Shown here in pieces: positions 1 through 10,568 of a stretch of 64,000 nt of DNA (its first letter is position 1; each line of letters starts with the position of its first letter). The translations under genes were made by a program, and so were the position numbers. The DNA lies in contig WLWS01000004.1 in the NCBI GenBank assembly GCA_012103475.1, positions 186,001-250,000 on the forward strand. The letters run 5' to 3'. The notes beneath the pieces were generated by a model, which was not told the origin of the DNA, searched no databases, and saw nothing but the letters and a program-made list of their open reading frames with translations. This DNA is from Gammaproteobacteria bacterium (GTDB taxonomy: Bacteria; Pseudomonadota; Gammaproteobacteria; Eutrophobiales; Eutrophobiaceae).

Positions 1-96
1 AAACCCAATGATCCCAGGGTCGAACTTGTTTCTCAACCCGGGATTAACGCGGCACTGACTTTACAAATGAGTTATTGAGTCAGGTGCAAATTCGAT

Positions 97-110
97 TTGA
101 CCGAAGTCAA
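97..110 (+). promoter_or_regulatory. FNR/DNR-type box upstream of nirS
   Basis: The site reads TTGAC-CGAA-GTCAA, a perfect 5+4+5 inverted repeat matching the FNR/DNR/NNR family consensus TTGAT-N4-ATCAA apart from the T to C change in both halves. Its centre lies about 67 bases before the nirS start codon. A weak -10-like TACATA at 133-138 sits where a class II activated promoter would need it, which would put transcription start near 145. The DNR-like regulator encoded downstream keeps the recognition residues for this box. Assignment to that regulator is inference. Confidence 0.75.
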
Positions 111-119
111 GGCTAGTGA

Positions 120-2270
<2,151 letters not shown>

Positions 2271-2295
2271 TCCGCATAAATAAGTCATTTCACTG

Positions 2296-2321
2296 GCAGA
2301 TCACCTGAAAAGGTGATCTGC
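2296..2321 (+). terminator. Perfect hairpin after nirS
   Basis: An 11-bp perfect stem (GCAGATCACCT / AGGTGATCTGC) with a GAAA tetraloop lies 26 bases after the nirS stop codon. No T-run follows (TCCCCCAAT), so it may be an imperfect terminator or a 3' stabilising structure that sets nirS expression apart from the downstream regulator gene. Confidence 0.45.
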
Positions 2322-2373
2322 TCCCCCAATCAAGTACAATGCCCTTTGATTCATCAATCATCAGGGGCCAGGT

Positions 2374-3054
2374 ATGGGAGACGAGGATTTCGAACGCCTG
2401 TTCGATCTGGACTTGTTCCAGGGTGTTTCTGATTCACAAAAAATTGCCTTAAGAACTGCGACCAAAACCGTTCATCTGGAGCAGGGTGAAATTCTGTTTG
2501 AGCAAGGTACCTCAGCTACACATTTTTATTTCGTACTTGATGCCTGGGTTTCAGTTTTGCGTCTGCATGAAAGTGGTGCTCGTACCGTACTTCACGTGTT
2601 TGGCGCAAATGAGTCGTTCGCAGAAGTTGCCGCCATGGCTATAGGTGATTATCCGGCAGCTGCGGAAGCAGCAACGAATTCTACAGTCGTTTCAATTCCT
2701 TCAAGTGTCTATCGTGAACTCATCGAGCAGGATCCGGGTTTTGCTATGAAAGTAATTGGCAGCCTTGCCCATCGTATGCGTGGACTAATTGTCGAGTTTG
2801 AAAGTAGCCAGCATGCTTCAGGTGCAAAACGCCTGGCCACATTCCTGCTGGAACTGGCCAGGAAAAACGACAACTCAACAGAAACGCTCGAACTGCCCTT
2901 CAGCAAGCAATTACTGGCCTCAAGATTACATATGCAACCCGAATCACTATCTCGCGCTTTTTCTGAATTGCGCAAGCATGGCGTCGAAAGTTCCAGAGAT
3001 GGTCATGTAACTATTTCATCGCTGAACACTCTAAGTAAGCTAGTTAGCTTGTAA
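2374..3054 (+). CDS. dnr: CRP/FNR-family regulator, DNR-like nitric-oxide/denitrification regulator
   Basis: A 226-residue transcription factor with an N-terminal cyclic-nucleotide-binding-like fold (about 10-125), a dimerisation helix (about 125-150) and a winged helix-turn-helix (about 150-215). The recognition helix has E190-x-x-S193-R194, the residue pattern FNR-type proteins use to read TTGA half-sites. There is no cysteine in the protein, so it cannot hold an FNR iron-sulfur cluster; this fits the DNR branch, which senses NO through heme. It lies directly after nirS, whose upstream region has a matching box, so it most likely activates nirS. The next gene, msrB, starts 16 bases after its stop and is probably co-transcribed. 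The exact subfamily is inferred from sequence likeness and context. Confidence 0.85.
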   Translation: MGDEDFERLFDLDLFQGVSDSQKIALRTATKTVHLEQGEILFEQGTSATHFYFVLDAWVSVLRLHESGARTVLHVFGANESFAEVAAMAIGDYPAAAEAATNSTVVSIPSSVYRELIEQDPGFAMKVIGSLAHRMRGLIVEFESSQHASGAKRLATFLLELARKNDNSTETLELPFSKQLLASRLHMQPESLSRAFSELRKHGVESSRDGHVTISSLNTLSKLVSL

Positions 3055-3070
3055 GCCAGGAGAATTATTA

Positions 3071-3478
3071 ATGTCTGTTAAAAAAATCAAAAAATCAGAA
3101 GCCGAATGGAAAGAAGAACTTACATCTGAGCAATTTGAAATTGCCCGTAACAAAGGTACTGAACGCGCGTTTACCGGAGAATACAATAGCTGTAAAGACG
3201 ACGGAATTTACCGCTGTAGCAGCTGCGGTCAGGAATTATTCGATTCAAAAACGAAATACGATTCCGGTTCGGGCTGGCCAAGCTTTTATGCACCGGATAA
3301 TGAAGACGTCATTATTACGGAAACTGATAGTAGTCTCGGAATGAGTCGCACTGAAGTGATGTGTGCAGCCTGCGATGCTCATCTCGGCCACGTATTTCCG
3401 GATGGTCCGGCACCAACTGGAATGCGCTACTGTATAAACTCTATTTCGCTATCACTTGATAAGAAAAACGAGTCTTAA
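3071..3478 (+). CDS. msrB: Peptide-methionine (R)-S-oxide reductase
   Basis: A 135-residue cytoplasmic MsrB that reduces the R epimer of methionine sulfoxide in proteins. It shows both zinc-binding CxxC pairs (C49/C52 in CSSC and C98/C101 in CAAC), the GSGWPSF substrate-pocket motif near 66-72, and the catalytic cysteine C121 in RYCINS. The length is normal for a single-domain MsrB. A ribosome site (AGGAG) precedes the ATG, and the gene is 16 bases after dnr, so the two are probably one transcript. The pairing may give repair under nitrosative or oxidative stress that comes with nitrite respiration, but that link is inference. Confidence 0.95.
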   Translation: MSVKKIKKSEAEWKEELTSEQFEIARNKGTERAFTGEYNSCKDDGIYRCSSCGQELFDSKTKYDSGSGWPSFYAPDNEDVIITETDSSLGMSRTEVMCAACDAHLGHVFPDGPAPTGMRYCINSISLSLDKKNES

Positions 3479-3491
3479 GCTTTAATCCTGA

Positions 3492-4880
3492 CTATGTCTC
3501 CTTAAACCAGCTCAACTTATGATGCAGATTTACGACTTCACCGATAATTAACATTGAGGGCGGGCTGATTTCTTCACTGGCAATAAGTGCTGGCAGAGCC
3601 GACAGATCAGAAATAAAAGTTTTCTGCTCAGGGCGTGTGCCCTGTCTAATAAGCGCAACTGGCGTTGTCCCTGACAGGCCATGCTCTATCAGTTTCCGAC
3701 ATAAATGTTCAACACCATTAATACCCATGTAAACCGCAATCGTCTGCTGCTCTTGCGCAAGCACGTCCCAATTCAGTTCCAGTAAACCATCTTTCATGTG
3801 ACCGGTGATGAAAATACAGGACTGAGCATAGTCCCGGTGAGTTAAAGGGATACCAGCGTAGGCAGCGCATCCGCTGGCCGCGGTAATGCCGGGTACTACC
3901 TGAAAGGTGATCCCCTCTTCCATCAGCGTATCGATCTCTTCCCCGCCACGTCCGAATATAAAAGGATCGCCGCCTTTCAGACGCAGCACGCGTTTGCCTG
4001 CCCGGGCATGATCAACCAGTAATTGATTGATATCTTCCTGAGCAACGGCATGCTGGTCTTTTTTCTTACCTACATAAATTCGCTCGGCATCCTTACGACA
4101 GAGTTCAAGAATTTCTCTGGCCACCAGACGATCGTAAAGAATGACTTCTGCTTTCTGCATTAATCTGAGCGCACGAAAGGTTAATAAATCCGGATCACCC
4201 GGTCCGCCGCCCACCAGATAAACTTCTCCACTTTGGTCGGGCTGACTATTCGGGTCGTCCAGCTTTTCTTCAAGCGACTTAAGAGCGGCTGTATCCTGTC
4301 CGGCAAATAACATCTCGGCGACCGGTCCCTGCAGGATTTGCTCCCAGAATCTGCGTCGGTCTGTAATAGAAGGGAATCGTTGCCTGGCTTTCTCCCGAAA
4401 GTCTCTCATCAAAGTGGCAAGCCGCCCATAGGCTGAGGGGATCATTGTTTCCAGCCGAGCTCGCAGCAAACGAGCCAGTACTGGCGATGCGCCGCCACTG
4501 CTTATTGCAATTTGAATCGGATCTCGATCCACAACTGAAGGCGTTATAAAAGTACAAAGCGCCGGATCATCAACCACATTGACTGGCAAATTTCTGAGTT
4601 TTGCTTGCCTGGAGACATTCTCATTTACTGATCGATCATTCGTAGCTGCGATAACCAGCACACAATCCTCCAGTGCATTTGCTGCGAATTTCCCGGCAAT
4701 ATGTTCTATTTTTTCCTCCTCAAGCCATGTCTGCAACGTCACGCATAGAGAGGGCGCCAGCACTCGCACCCTGCCCTGTGATCTGAGCAGCTGCCTGACT
4801 TTACGGGCTGCCACTTCACCACCACCAACAACCAGGCAAGGTCGATCGACTATATCAAAAAATATGGGAAGAAATTTCAT
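3492..4880 (-). CDS. cysG: Siroheme synthase, trifunctional
   Basis: A 462-residue CysG. The N-terminal part (about 1-215) is the precorrin-2 dehydrogenase/sirohydrochlorin ferrochelatase module with the NAD-binding VVGGGEVAARK motif near residue 16. The C-terminal part (from about 217) is the uroporphyrinogen-III methyltransferase, with VGGGPGDPDLLT and the LKGGDPFIFGRGGEE motif. The length equals the E. coli enzyme. Product siroheme serves the sulfite/nitrite reductase encoded at the other end of this window and is the precursor of the heme d1 needed by NirS at the start, which may explain its place here. It converges on msrB with 13 bases between stops and is divergent from pomA. Confidence 0.95.
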   Translation of the reverse strand: MKFLPIFFDIVDRPCLVVGGGEVAARKVRQLLRSQGRVRVLAPSLCVTLQTWLEEEKIEHIAGKFAANALEDCVLVIAATNDRSVNENVSRQAKLRNLPVNVVDDPALCTFITPSVVDRDPIQIAISSGGASPVLARLLRARLETMIPSAYGRLATLMRDFREKARQRFPSITDRRRFWEQILQGPVAEMLFAGQDTAALKSLEEKLDDPNSQPDQSGEVYLVGGGPGDPDLLTFRALRLMQKAEVILYDRLVAREILELCRKDAERIYVGKKKDQHAVAQEDINQLLVDHARAGKRVLRLKGGDPFIFGRGGEEIDTLMEEGITFQVVPGITAASGCAAYAGIPLTHRDYAQSCIFITGHMKDGLLELNWDVLAQEQQTIAVYMGINGVEHLCRKLIEHGLSGTTPVALIRQGTRPEQKTFISDLSALPALIASEEISPPSMLIIGEVVNLHHKLSWFKET

Positions 4881-4901
4881 GAGCTTATTGTATGGCGAAA
4901 G

Positions 4902-4940
4902 TACTGCTTTATTGACAAGTTTTTTGTCAATAAAGCAGTA
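4902..4940. repeat. 17-bp perfect inverted repeat between cysG and pomA
   Basis: The arms 4902-4918 (TACTGCTTTATTGACAA) and 4924-4940 are exact reverse complements around a 5-base spacer. The repeat starts 22 bases before the cysG start codon and 140 bases before pomA. Each arm contains TTGACA, which is also a sigma-70 -35 sequence, and TACAAT at 4888-4893 on the minus strand resembles a -10 for cysG. It could be an operator, or a hairpin in the cysG leader; a terminator is unlikely between divergent genes. Confidence 0.7.
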
Positions 4941-5079
4941 ATTAAATACTGGAGAGATTTAAAGTTTATTTAACTTTTTCCGATACAGGTTCTGATAGTA
5001 AGGATTCGGGTTTTTAATATTTACACTTTGTTTTCAGCAACTTGTAAATTCAGAGTTTAATAAACGGGAGGACATAAGT

Positions 5080-5850
5080 GTGGATCTGGCAACTCTGATA
5101 GGTTTACTGGCCGCAATAGGCATCATTGCTGCGTCGATTTTTCTCGGCGGCAGCGCTGGTACGTTCTTCAATGTGCCGTCTTTGTTGGTGGTCGTTGGAG
5201 GAACTATTGGTGCCGTTCTGATGCAATTCAGTATCGGTCAGTTTTTCGGCGCTGTGAAAGTTGCCCTCAAAGCATTTTTCAACAAGGGGCAGGCGCCGGA
5301 AGAGTTGATAGAAACAACGATAGATATGGCAAATTCCGCCCGTAAAGGTGGCTTGCTGGCGCTGGAAGAAAAAGATACCGGGAACCCTTTTTTCCAGATG
5401 GGTATTCAAATGATGGTCGATGGGCATGAGCCTGATGTCGTTCGGCAAATGATGACCAGTGAAATGACTCTTACCGTTGAGAGACATGATCTTGGTCAGA
5501 AAATTTTTAAATCAATCGCCGAGGTCGCCCCGGCAATGGGCATGATCGGCACGCTTATCGGTCTGGTGCAAATGTTGTCAAATATGGACGATCCAAAATC
5601 AATTGGTCCATCAATGGCGGTTGCTCTGCTAACAACTTTATACGGCGCTATGATCGCTAACGTTTTTGCCGGGCCAATCGCCGAGAAACTGGGTCTACGC
5701 AGCAATGAGGAAAGATTGGTGAAGTCGATGATAATCGATGGTGTCAGTGGTATTCAGGAAGGACGTAACCCTCGTGTTATCGAAGGCATGTTAATGACCT
5801 ATCTGCCTGGTTCGAAACGTAAATCGGCAGAAGATGCTGAAGCTGCGTAA
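5080..5850 (+). CDS. pomA: Flagellar motor stator protein PomA (sodium-type MotA)
   Basis: A 256-residue inner-membrane stator subunit. It starts with GTG at 5080, eight bases after a GGGAGG ribosome site, and the N-terminus MDLATLIGLL is nearly that of Vibrio PomA. Four membrane segments are visible (about 5-22, 30-50, 150-172 and 182-203), with the long cytoplasmic loop between the second and third that contacts the rotor protein FliG. The segment VAPAMGMIGTLIGLVQML and the NMDDPKSIGP loop are typical of PomA. With PomB it forms the ion channel that turns the flagellum. It leads an operon with pomB (36-base gap) and a PilZ gene. No other flagellar gene is in the window. Confidence 0.93.
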   Translation: MDLATLIGLLAAIGIIAASIFLGGSAGTFFNVPSLLVVVGGTIGAVLMQFSIGQFFGAVKVALKAFFNKGQAPEELIETTIDMANSARKGGLLALEEKDTGNPFFQMGIQMMVDGHEPDVVRQMMTSEMTLTVERHDLGQKIFKSIAEVAPAMGMIGTLIGLVQMLSNMDDPKSIGPSMAVALLTTLYGAMIANVFAGPIAEKLGLRSNEERLVKSMIIDGVSGIQEGRNPRVIEGMLMTYLPGSKRKSAEDAEAA

Positions 5851-5886
5851 GCCTGAACAGCGAAAAAAACGCGTTGTGACAATTCA

Positions 5887-7113
5887 ATGAGTGACGAGGC
5901 CATACCGAAGAAAGAAGCAGACGCTGGTGCACCCGCCTGGGTCATGACCTTTGCTGATCTGATGTCCCTGCTCATGTGCTTTTTTGTTCTACTTCTTTCG
6001 TTTTCTGAAATGGACTTGAACAAGTACAAGCAAGTCGCCGGTTCGATGAAAAATGCCTTTGGCGTGCAGCGACAAATTAAAACAATGGCCATGCCGAAGG
6101 GTACCAGCGTTATCGCTCGGGAATTCAGTCCGGGCCGACCATCACCGACACCGCTTAATGTTATTCGTCAAAATTCAATTGATGATACCAAACAAACACT
6201 TGAATTTACTGATGTCACGACCAAGCTCGAAGACGGCGATGACGACACTTCCGGCTTAGATGGTGACGGTTCTCTCGAGGCTCCCATTCAACGGCCAACA
6301 GAGGCAGAACAAGTTTCGCAACTGAAAGAAATGGGTATTGATGAAGAACTTCTTGAAAACTATTCACAAGCGCTCGACACTGACCCGCAAACTGCCGAGG
6401 ATGCGCAAAAGTTACTTAAAGCGCTCGAAGATGAAGTCAGAAAAGGTCTGATTGAAATTGTCAGTGAAGGCAAAAAGATTCTGGTCAGAATTCGTGAGAA
6501 AGGATCTTTTCCTTCCGGTTCGGCCAGTTTCAGAGTCGACTTCCTGCCGGTAATCGTTAAATTAAGAACTGAACTCAAGTCCATTGAGGGACAACTTCGA
6601 ATTGCCGGACATACCGACAATGTACCAATTAACACCGTCAGATTTCGATCAAACTGGGAACTATCAGCCTCCCGTTCCGTTACTGTCGCGCATGAGCTTC
6701 TAAAAAGCACCGATATTGATCAAAAACGATTCGTCGTGGAAGGTCATGGTGACGCTCATCCTATTGCTCCTAATGACACTGCAGGAAATCGCGCACTAAA
6801 CCGCCGGGTGGAACTGACTATTGTGCAGGGTGAAGATGAAGAGAAATCACGAGTTCTTATAGAGAACCCTCAAGCAAAATCAAATGTCGACGATAACTAT
6901 AGTGAAACGAAGATCTCAGATACCAATGAGACACAAATGATTGATTCCGTGCTCGCCGATGACAGCAACGATCCTTTTGTTGAAATTGCGGCGCATGCCA
7001 GGGGTGAGAAGCGGGTCCTAGAAAGCAGCGCTTCTCAACAAAAAGCGCTTGAGGAGCGTATTAAAAAATTCTCAGACAAGAGTAAGAAGACTGAACGCGA
7101 GGATAAATTATGA
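5887..7113 (+). CDS. pomB: Flagellar motor stator protein PomB (sodium-type MotB)
   Basis: A 408-residue stator subunit anchored to peptidoglycan. The single membrane helix (about 19-40) carries the ion-binding aspartate D24 in TFADLMSLLM, the same residue number as in Vibrio PomB. The following plug region (FGVQRQ, then PKGTSVIAREFSPGRP) also matches PomB. An OmpA-like peptidoglycan-binding domain spans about 205-320, with GHTDNVPI and NRALNRRVEL. The protein is longer than Vibrio PomB (about 315): it has an acidic low-complexity linker (about 110-145) and a charged tail of about 75 residues after the OmpA domain. It overlaps the PilZ gene by four bases (ATGA), which implies translational coupling. 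Confidence 0.93.
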   Translation: MSDEAIPKKEADAGAPAWVMTFADLMSLLMCFFVLLLSFSEMDLNKYKQVAGSMKNAFGVQRQIKTMAMPKGTSVIAREFSPGRPSPTPLNVIRQNSIDDTKQTLEFTDVTTKLEDGDDDTSGLDGDGSLEAPIQRPTEAEQVSQLKEMGIDEELLENYSQALDTDPQTAEDAQKLLKALEDEVRKGLIEIVSEGKKILVRIREKGSFPSGSASFRVDFLPVIVKLRTELKSIEGQLRIAGHTDNVPINTVRFRSNWELSASRSVTVAHELLKSTDIDQKRFVVEGHGDAHPIAPNDTAGNRALNRRVELTIVQGEDEEKSRVLIENPQAKSNVDDNYSETKISDTNETQMIDSVLADDSNDPFVEIAAHARGEKRVLESSASQQKALEERIKKFSDKSKKTEREDKL

Positions 7114-7739
7114 GCGAAGAAAACCAGAATCGCCGGCGTTTTTACCGTGTTAATGATAAGGTTTCTCTGAATTACCGGCTTGTTCCCAGTGCTGACATAG
7201 ACAGGGAAATAAACAAAGCTAACCGACGCCAGAGAGAAATGTCAGAGCTGAGAAATGCAACACATGCGCTTGACGCTCGCATTGAGGTGCTGACCAATAA
7301 ACTGGCTCAGGATAATCCTCTGATCGGTGAGACACTGAATTTGTTTCACCGTAAAATCGCTTTGCATGAGCGCATGCTCGGAATGGATGATTACGATGAT
7401 GGCGCATTCAGTCAGGCCAAAGAAATCAATCTAAGTGCCAGCGGCATTGCCTTCGACGCCGACACTCCTTTGAGTAAAGACACATATATAAAGATAGAAC
7501 TAGTCACCTATCCGGAACACGACTATATCCCAGTGTACGCCAGAGTAATCCAATGTAACCAGATAGAAGACGATAGTCTGGCCGGTTTCAGAATTGCCGT
7601 CGAATTTAAGGGTATTAGCGAGGAAGATGAAGCCCGTATAGTCAATCATATCTTCAGATTACAGGCGCGTGAAATTAAACGGGAAAAAGCCGAACTGAAA
7701 GGAGAAACGCTCTCGAAATCGGACGTTTCAGCTGCCTGA
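7110..7739 (+). CDS. PilZ-domain protein, putative cyclic-di-GMP motor control protein
   Basis: A 209-residue protein with both PilZ cyclic-di-GMP contact motifs: R9-x-x-x-R13 (RRRFYRVN) and N107-x-S109-x-x-G112 (NLSASG). The gap between them is about 95 residues, much longer than in YcgR, and is filled by a charged helical stretch (about 28-95) likely to form a coiled coil, as in tetrameric PilZ proteins. The rest of the domain (to about 185) has the expected beta-strand pattern (YIPVYARVIQCN, GFRIAVEF). Its start overlaps the pomB stop by four bases, so it is made together with the stator. The likely role is a cyclic-di-GMP-dependent effector on the flagellar motor; that is inference from motif and operon. 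Confidence 0.85.
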   Translation: MSEENQNRRRFYRVNDKVSLNYRLVPSADIDREINKANRRQREMSELRNATHALDARIEVLTNKLAQDNPLIGETLNLFHRKIALHERMLGMDDYDDGAFSQAKEINLSASGIAFDADTPLSKDTYIKIELVTYPEHDYIPVYARVIQCNQIEDDSLAGFRIAVEFKGISEEDEARIVNHIFRLQAREIKREKAELKGETLSKSDVSAA

Positions 7740-7929
7740 CTCTCCTGCGTCAGCAAAGCAGTCAATATATATGATATTTAGCCCTTGAAAATTAAGTGAT
7801 TTTACCTTTTCCTGACCATCTCGTTGCCAAAGCACAACTATCATAATTCACATCTGTTGTAATTTTGCACTGCGAAACTCAGGCAATTATCCTTTAATAA
7901 TCCTCGTAACATATCCATACGCTAACGAA

Positions 7930-7958
7930 TTGCTTCTACCGCAACAGTCTATTATACT
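7930..7958 (+). promoter_or_regulatory. Candidate sigma-70 promoter for the TonB receptor gene
   Basis: TTGCTT at 7930-7935 and TATACT at 7953-7958 are separated by 17 bases, the preferred sigma-70 spacing. The start codon follows 59 bases later. No Fur-box-like repeat was recognised nearby. Confidence 0.5.
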
Positions 7959-7962
7959 AGCC

Positions 7963-7985
7963 GCTGTTTTTTGTTGTAAAACAGC
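7963..7985 (+). other. Leader hairpin before the TonB receptor gene
   Basis: GCTGTTTT (7963-7970) and AAAACAGC (7978-7985) form an 8-bp perfect stem around a 7-base loop. It lies at the predicted 5' end of the transcript and could stabilise the mRNA. It is not followed by a T-run, so I do not call it a terminator. Confidence 0.4.
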
Positions 7986-8016
7986 AACTTTAAGATTAAT
8001 TGATAGGGGATTTCGA

Positions 8017-10482
8017 ATGAAGAATTATTCATTTTCAGGCATTGGCATTAAGACAATACTGTCCAGCCTTTGTGTTGCGCTGGCAATGCCAGTTTATGCA
8101 CAAGAGAGTGGTTTAGGTTCACTCATGGAAGAAGTGACAGTTACCGCTCGTAAACGTGAAGAGGGTTTGCAGGATACACCGATTGCAGTTTCCGCTTTCA
8201 GTGGAGAAAGCCTCGAGGCACGTGGCATTCAGAAAATCGATGATATCGCCCAACTAACGCCAAACATGTCTTTTGACAACATCAACACCAACGGTGGTGG
8301 CGGTAGTAGTGCTGCAGTCTTTATTCGTGGTGTAGGTCAACGAGACTTTTTACCTTCAGCCGATCCGGGCGTAGGTCTTTATGTCGACGGCGTTTACTAC
8401 GCACGTAGCATCGGCTCCGTACTCGACCTGATTGATATTGAACGTGTCGAAGTCCTTCGTGGTCCTCAGGGCACGCTTTTCGGTCGTAACACAACCGGTG
8501 GAGCCATTGCCATTCACACTGTTAAGCCTCATGAAGAATTCGACGGCAAGCTAAGAGTCAGAGTCGGTACTGATGATCGTCTCGACGTTGTGGGTAAAGT
8601 GAATATGCCCATCAGCGACAGCGTGTTCATGAGCGCATCACTGGCAAGTTTTAACCAGGACGGTTTTGTTGTGAATCCCCTTAACGGCATGGACACTGGC
8701 GATGATGAAACCATGGCATTTCGCGGTGCTGTACGCTGGCTGGTGAACGAAGATGTTGAGATCAATATCAGCGGTGATTACTCCATGGACCGTGAAAACG
8801 GCCAGGCTCGTGTGACCACTCTTGACCCGAACCGGGCCATTAACTTTATCGCGCCGACGGATCCAATGGGCACTGGTAATGCTGCTTTTACGAACAATGT
8901 ATTTCTTGGCGCGAATTCACCAATTAATCCTGCTAATGGTGGTCAGGGCATAGGACCTGGCAGTGTTATACCTGATGGCATGGGTGGTTTTATCCCCTTC
9001 GGTAATCTTGGTAATGACCCCAACTTCATCAGAGGATTCAGCGCATGCGACGCGACTTTCGCCAACCCTGCAGGTACGAATGCAGCCTGTGCTAATGCCA
9101 ACACGCTTGGTCTCGGTCAGAACACCAGTACCTTGCCAACTTTTTCAGATGTCGATGTCTATGGTATGTCTGGCAGCATTAACTGGAATGTGAACGATAA
9201 CCTGCAGGTTAAGTCAATCACTGCATGGCGCGAAGTAGATAGTTCCTTTGCGCATGACGGTGACAGTTCACCTTTTAATCTGTCCTATGTGCGAGACGAA
9301 ATCTACAATCAATCACAGTTTTCTCAGGAAATTCAGGTCCTCGGTACTGCCTTTGATGATCGACTGAGTTGGATCGTCGGTGGCTTCTATTTCACTGAAG
9401 ACGGTCTCAACTACAACCCGGTGGATTTCCCTGCGGTGGATATCGAATCTGGTGGTGGATTTGACCATGAATCGGTTGCCGGTTTTGCTCAAGGTACCTT
9501 CGACGTCACTGACAGGTTACACGTCACTGCCGGTATTCGCTACACCAAGGACACTAAGGATTTTATTGTCACCAATGGCGAATTTACTGGCCTGATCGGC
9601 GCGGTTAATTTACAGGTTGTAACTCCTGCTATTGCTCCAACAGGCCTTGTAATTAAGCTGATTGATGACGGTACTACTACTCTAAAGGCAGATGACTGGA
9701 CCCCGATGGTCAACATTGCCTATGACTGGAATGACGACCTGATGACTTACTTCACCTACTCTGAAGGTTTCAAGAGTGGTGGTGTGCAACAACGTAACGC
9801 CGGTCGCTTTGGTGCTTCTGCTCCGACCTACGATCCGGAATTCGTAGAATCCTTTGAAGTGGGTTTCAAATACAATCACCCGAGTGGCAACTTCGTTCTT
9901 AATGGTGCGGCCTTCTACGGTGACTACACTGATATTCAACTGGAAACACTGGCTCCCGGCGGTATCGCGCCACAGCTGGCTAATGCTGGTGAAGCTGAGA
10001 TTAAGGGCTTTGAATTGGAAGCACGCTGGTCACCGATTGAATCCTGGTTCTTTGAAGCAGCGCTTGGCCACCTTGACGGACAGATCACCGGGACCGAGTC
10101 CGGTCTGGTTAACACGGGTTTCCCGACTGTTGGCGACAGACTGCTTCAGGTACCGAAATGGACCATGGCCACTTCTTTGATTAAGGAGTTTGGTCTGGGT
10201 GAAATGGGCAGGATTACGGCTCGAGTCGATTATAACTATCGCACAAAAGTTTTCTTTGCTGCTGATAATGATCCGGGCAGCGTGATGCAGTCTCATGGCC
10301 TGATGAACGCAAGCGTAGGCTGGGATAGTGCTGACGATCATTATTCGCTGATTTTCCATGCTAATAATATTTTCGATAAGCGCCGCGTTCTGTACACGGA
10401 GCTATCCGGTTCTTCAGCGACGCAGAACGATATCTTGGGACGTGATTTTGCCTGGTACCTCACCGGTGAATATCGCTTCTAG
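8017..10482 (+). CDS. TonB-dependent outer-membrane receptor
   Basis: An 821-residue outer-membrane transporter. The ATG at 8017 follows TAGGGGAT and opens a signal peptide ending MPVYA/QES near residue 28. A longer reading frame extends 29 codons upstream but overlaps the predicted promoter and lacks a ribosome site. The TonB box is EEVTVTAR (about 38-45), followed by the plug domain (about 55-165: PIAVSAF, RGVGQRDF, VLRGPQGTLFGRN, TTGGAI). The remainder is the beta-barrel, ending in the aromatic strand FAWYLTGEYRF. The sequence style is that of the broad class of receptors that import organic compounds as well as siderophores. It sits beside a cyclase-family hydrolase, a Rieske oxygenase and a TRAP transporter, so an organic substrate is more likely than iron; the substrate is unknown. 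A strong terminator follows. Confidence 0.9.
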   Translation: MKNYSFSGIGIKTILSSLCVALAMPVYAQESGLGSLMEEVTVTARKREEGLQDTPIAVSAFSGESLEARGIQKIDDIAQLTPNMSFDNINTNGGGGSSAAVFIRGVGQRDFLPSADPGVGLYVDGVYYARSIGSVLDLIDIERVEVLRGPQGTLFGRNTTGGAIAIHTVKPHEEFDGKLRVRVGTDDRLDVVGKVNMPISDSVFMSASLASFNQDGFVVNPLNGMDTGDDETMAFRGAVRWLVNEDVEINISGDYSMDRENGQARVTTLDPNRAINFIAPTDPMGTGNAAFTNNVFLGANSPINPANGGQGIGPGSVIPDGMGGFIPFGNLGNDPNFIRGFSACDATFANPAGTNAACANANTLGLGQNTSTLPTFSDVDVYGMSGSINWNVNDNLQVKSITAWREVDSSFAHDGDSSPFNLSYVRDEIYNQSQFSQEIQVLGTAFDDRLSWIVGGFYFTEDGLNYNPVDFPAVDIESGGGFDHESVAGFAQGTFDVTDRLHVTAGIRYTKDTKDFIVTNGEFTGLIGAVNLQVVTPAIAPTGLVIKLIDDGTTTLKADDWTPMVNIAYDWNDDLMTYFTYSEGFKSGGVQQRNAGRFGASAPTYDPEFVESFEVGFKYNHPSGNFVLNGAAFYGDYTDIQLETLAPGGIAPQLANAGEAEIKGFELEARWSPIESWFFEAALGHLDGQITGTESGLVNTGFPTVGDRLLQVPKWTMATSLIKEFGLGEMGRITARVDYNYRTKVFFAADNDPGSVMQSHGLMNASVGWDSADDHYSLIFHANNIFDKRRVLYTELSGSSATQNDILGRDFAWYLTGEYRF

Positions 10483-10504
10483 TTAGTTGTCGTAAAGATG
10501 TGCT

Positions 10505-10535
10505 AAAAAAGGCCTGCTCTGCAGGCCTTTTTTTT
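10505..10535 (+). terminator. Rho-independent terminator after the TonB receptor gene
   Basis: A GGCCTGC / GCAGGCC stem with a TCT loop, flanked by an A-run before and a run of eight T bases after, 22 bases past the stop codon. It is a classic intrinsic terminator and, through the A-run, could also work on the other strand. Confidence 0.9.
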
Positions 10536-10568
10536 AACTTTTTTATAATCAATAGTTGAGACCTTCAT

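Noticed and set aside
1..96. End of an upstream gene
   Set aside because: A frame ends with TGA near position 57 but is too short to identify, so nothing is claimed.
2346..2360. TTGATTCATCAA before dnr as an FNR box
   Set aside because: The half-sites are only two bases apart; FNR/DNR boxes need four, so the dimer would not fit.
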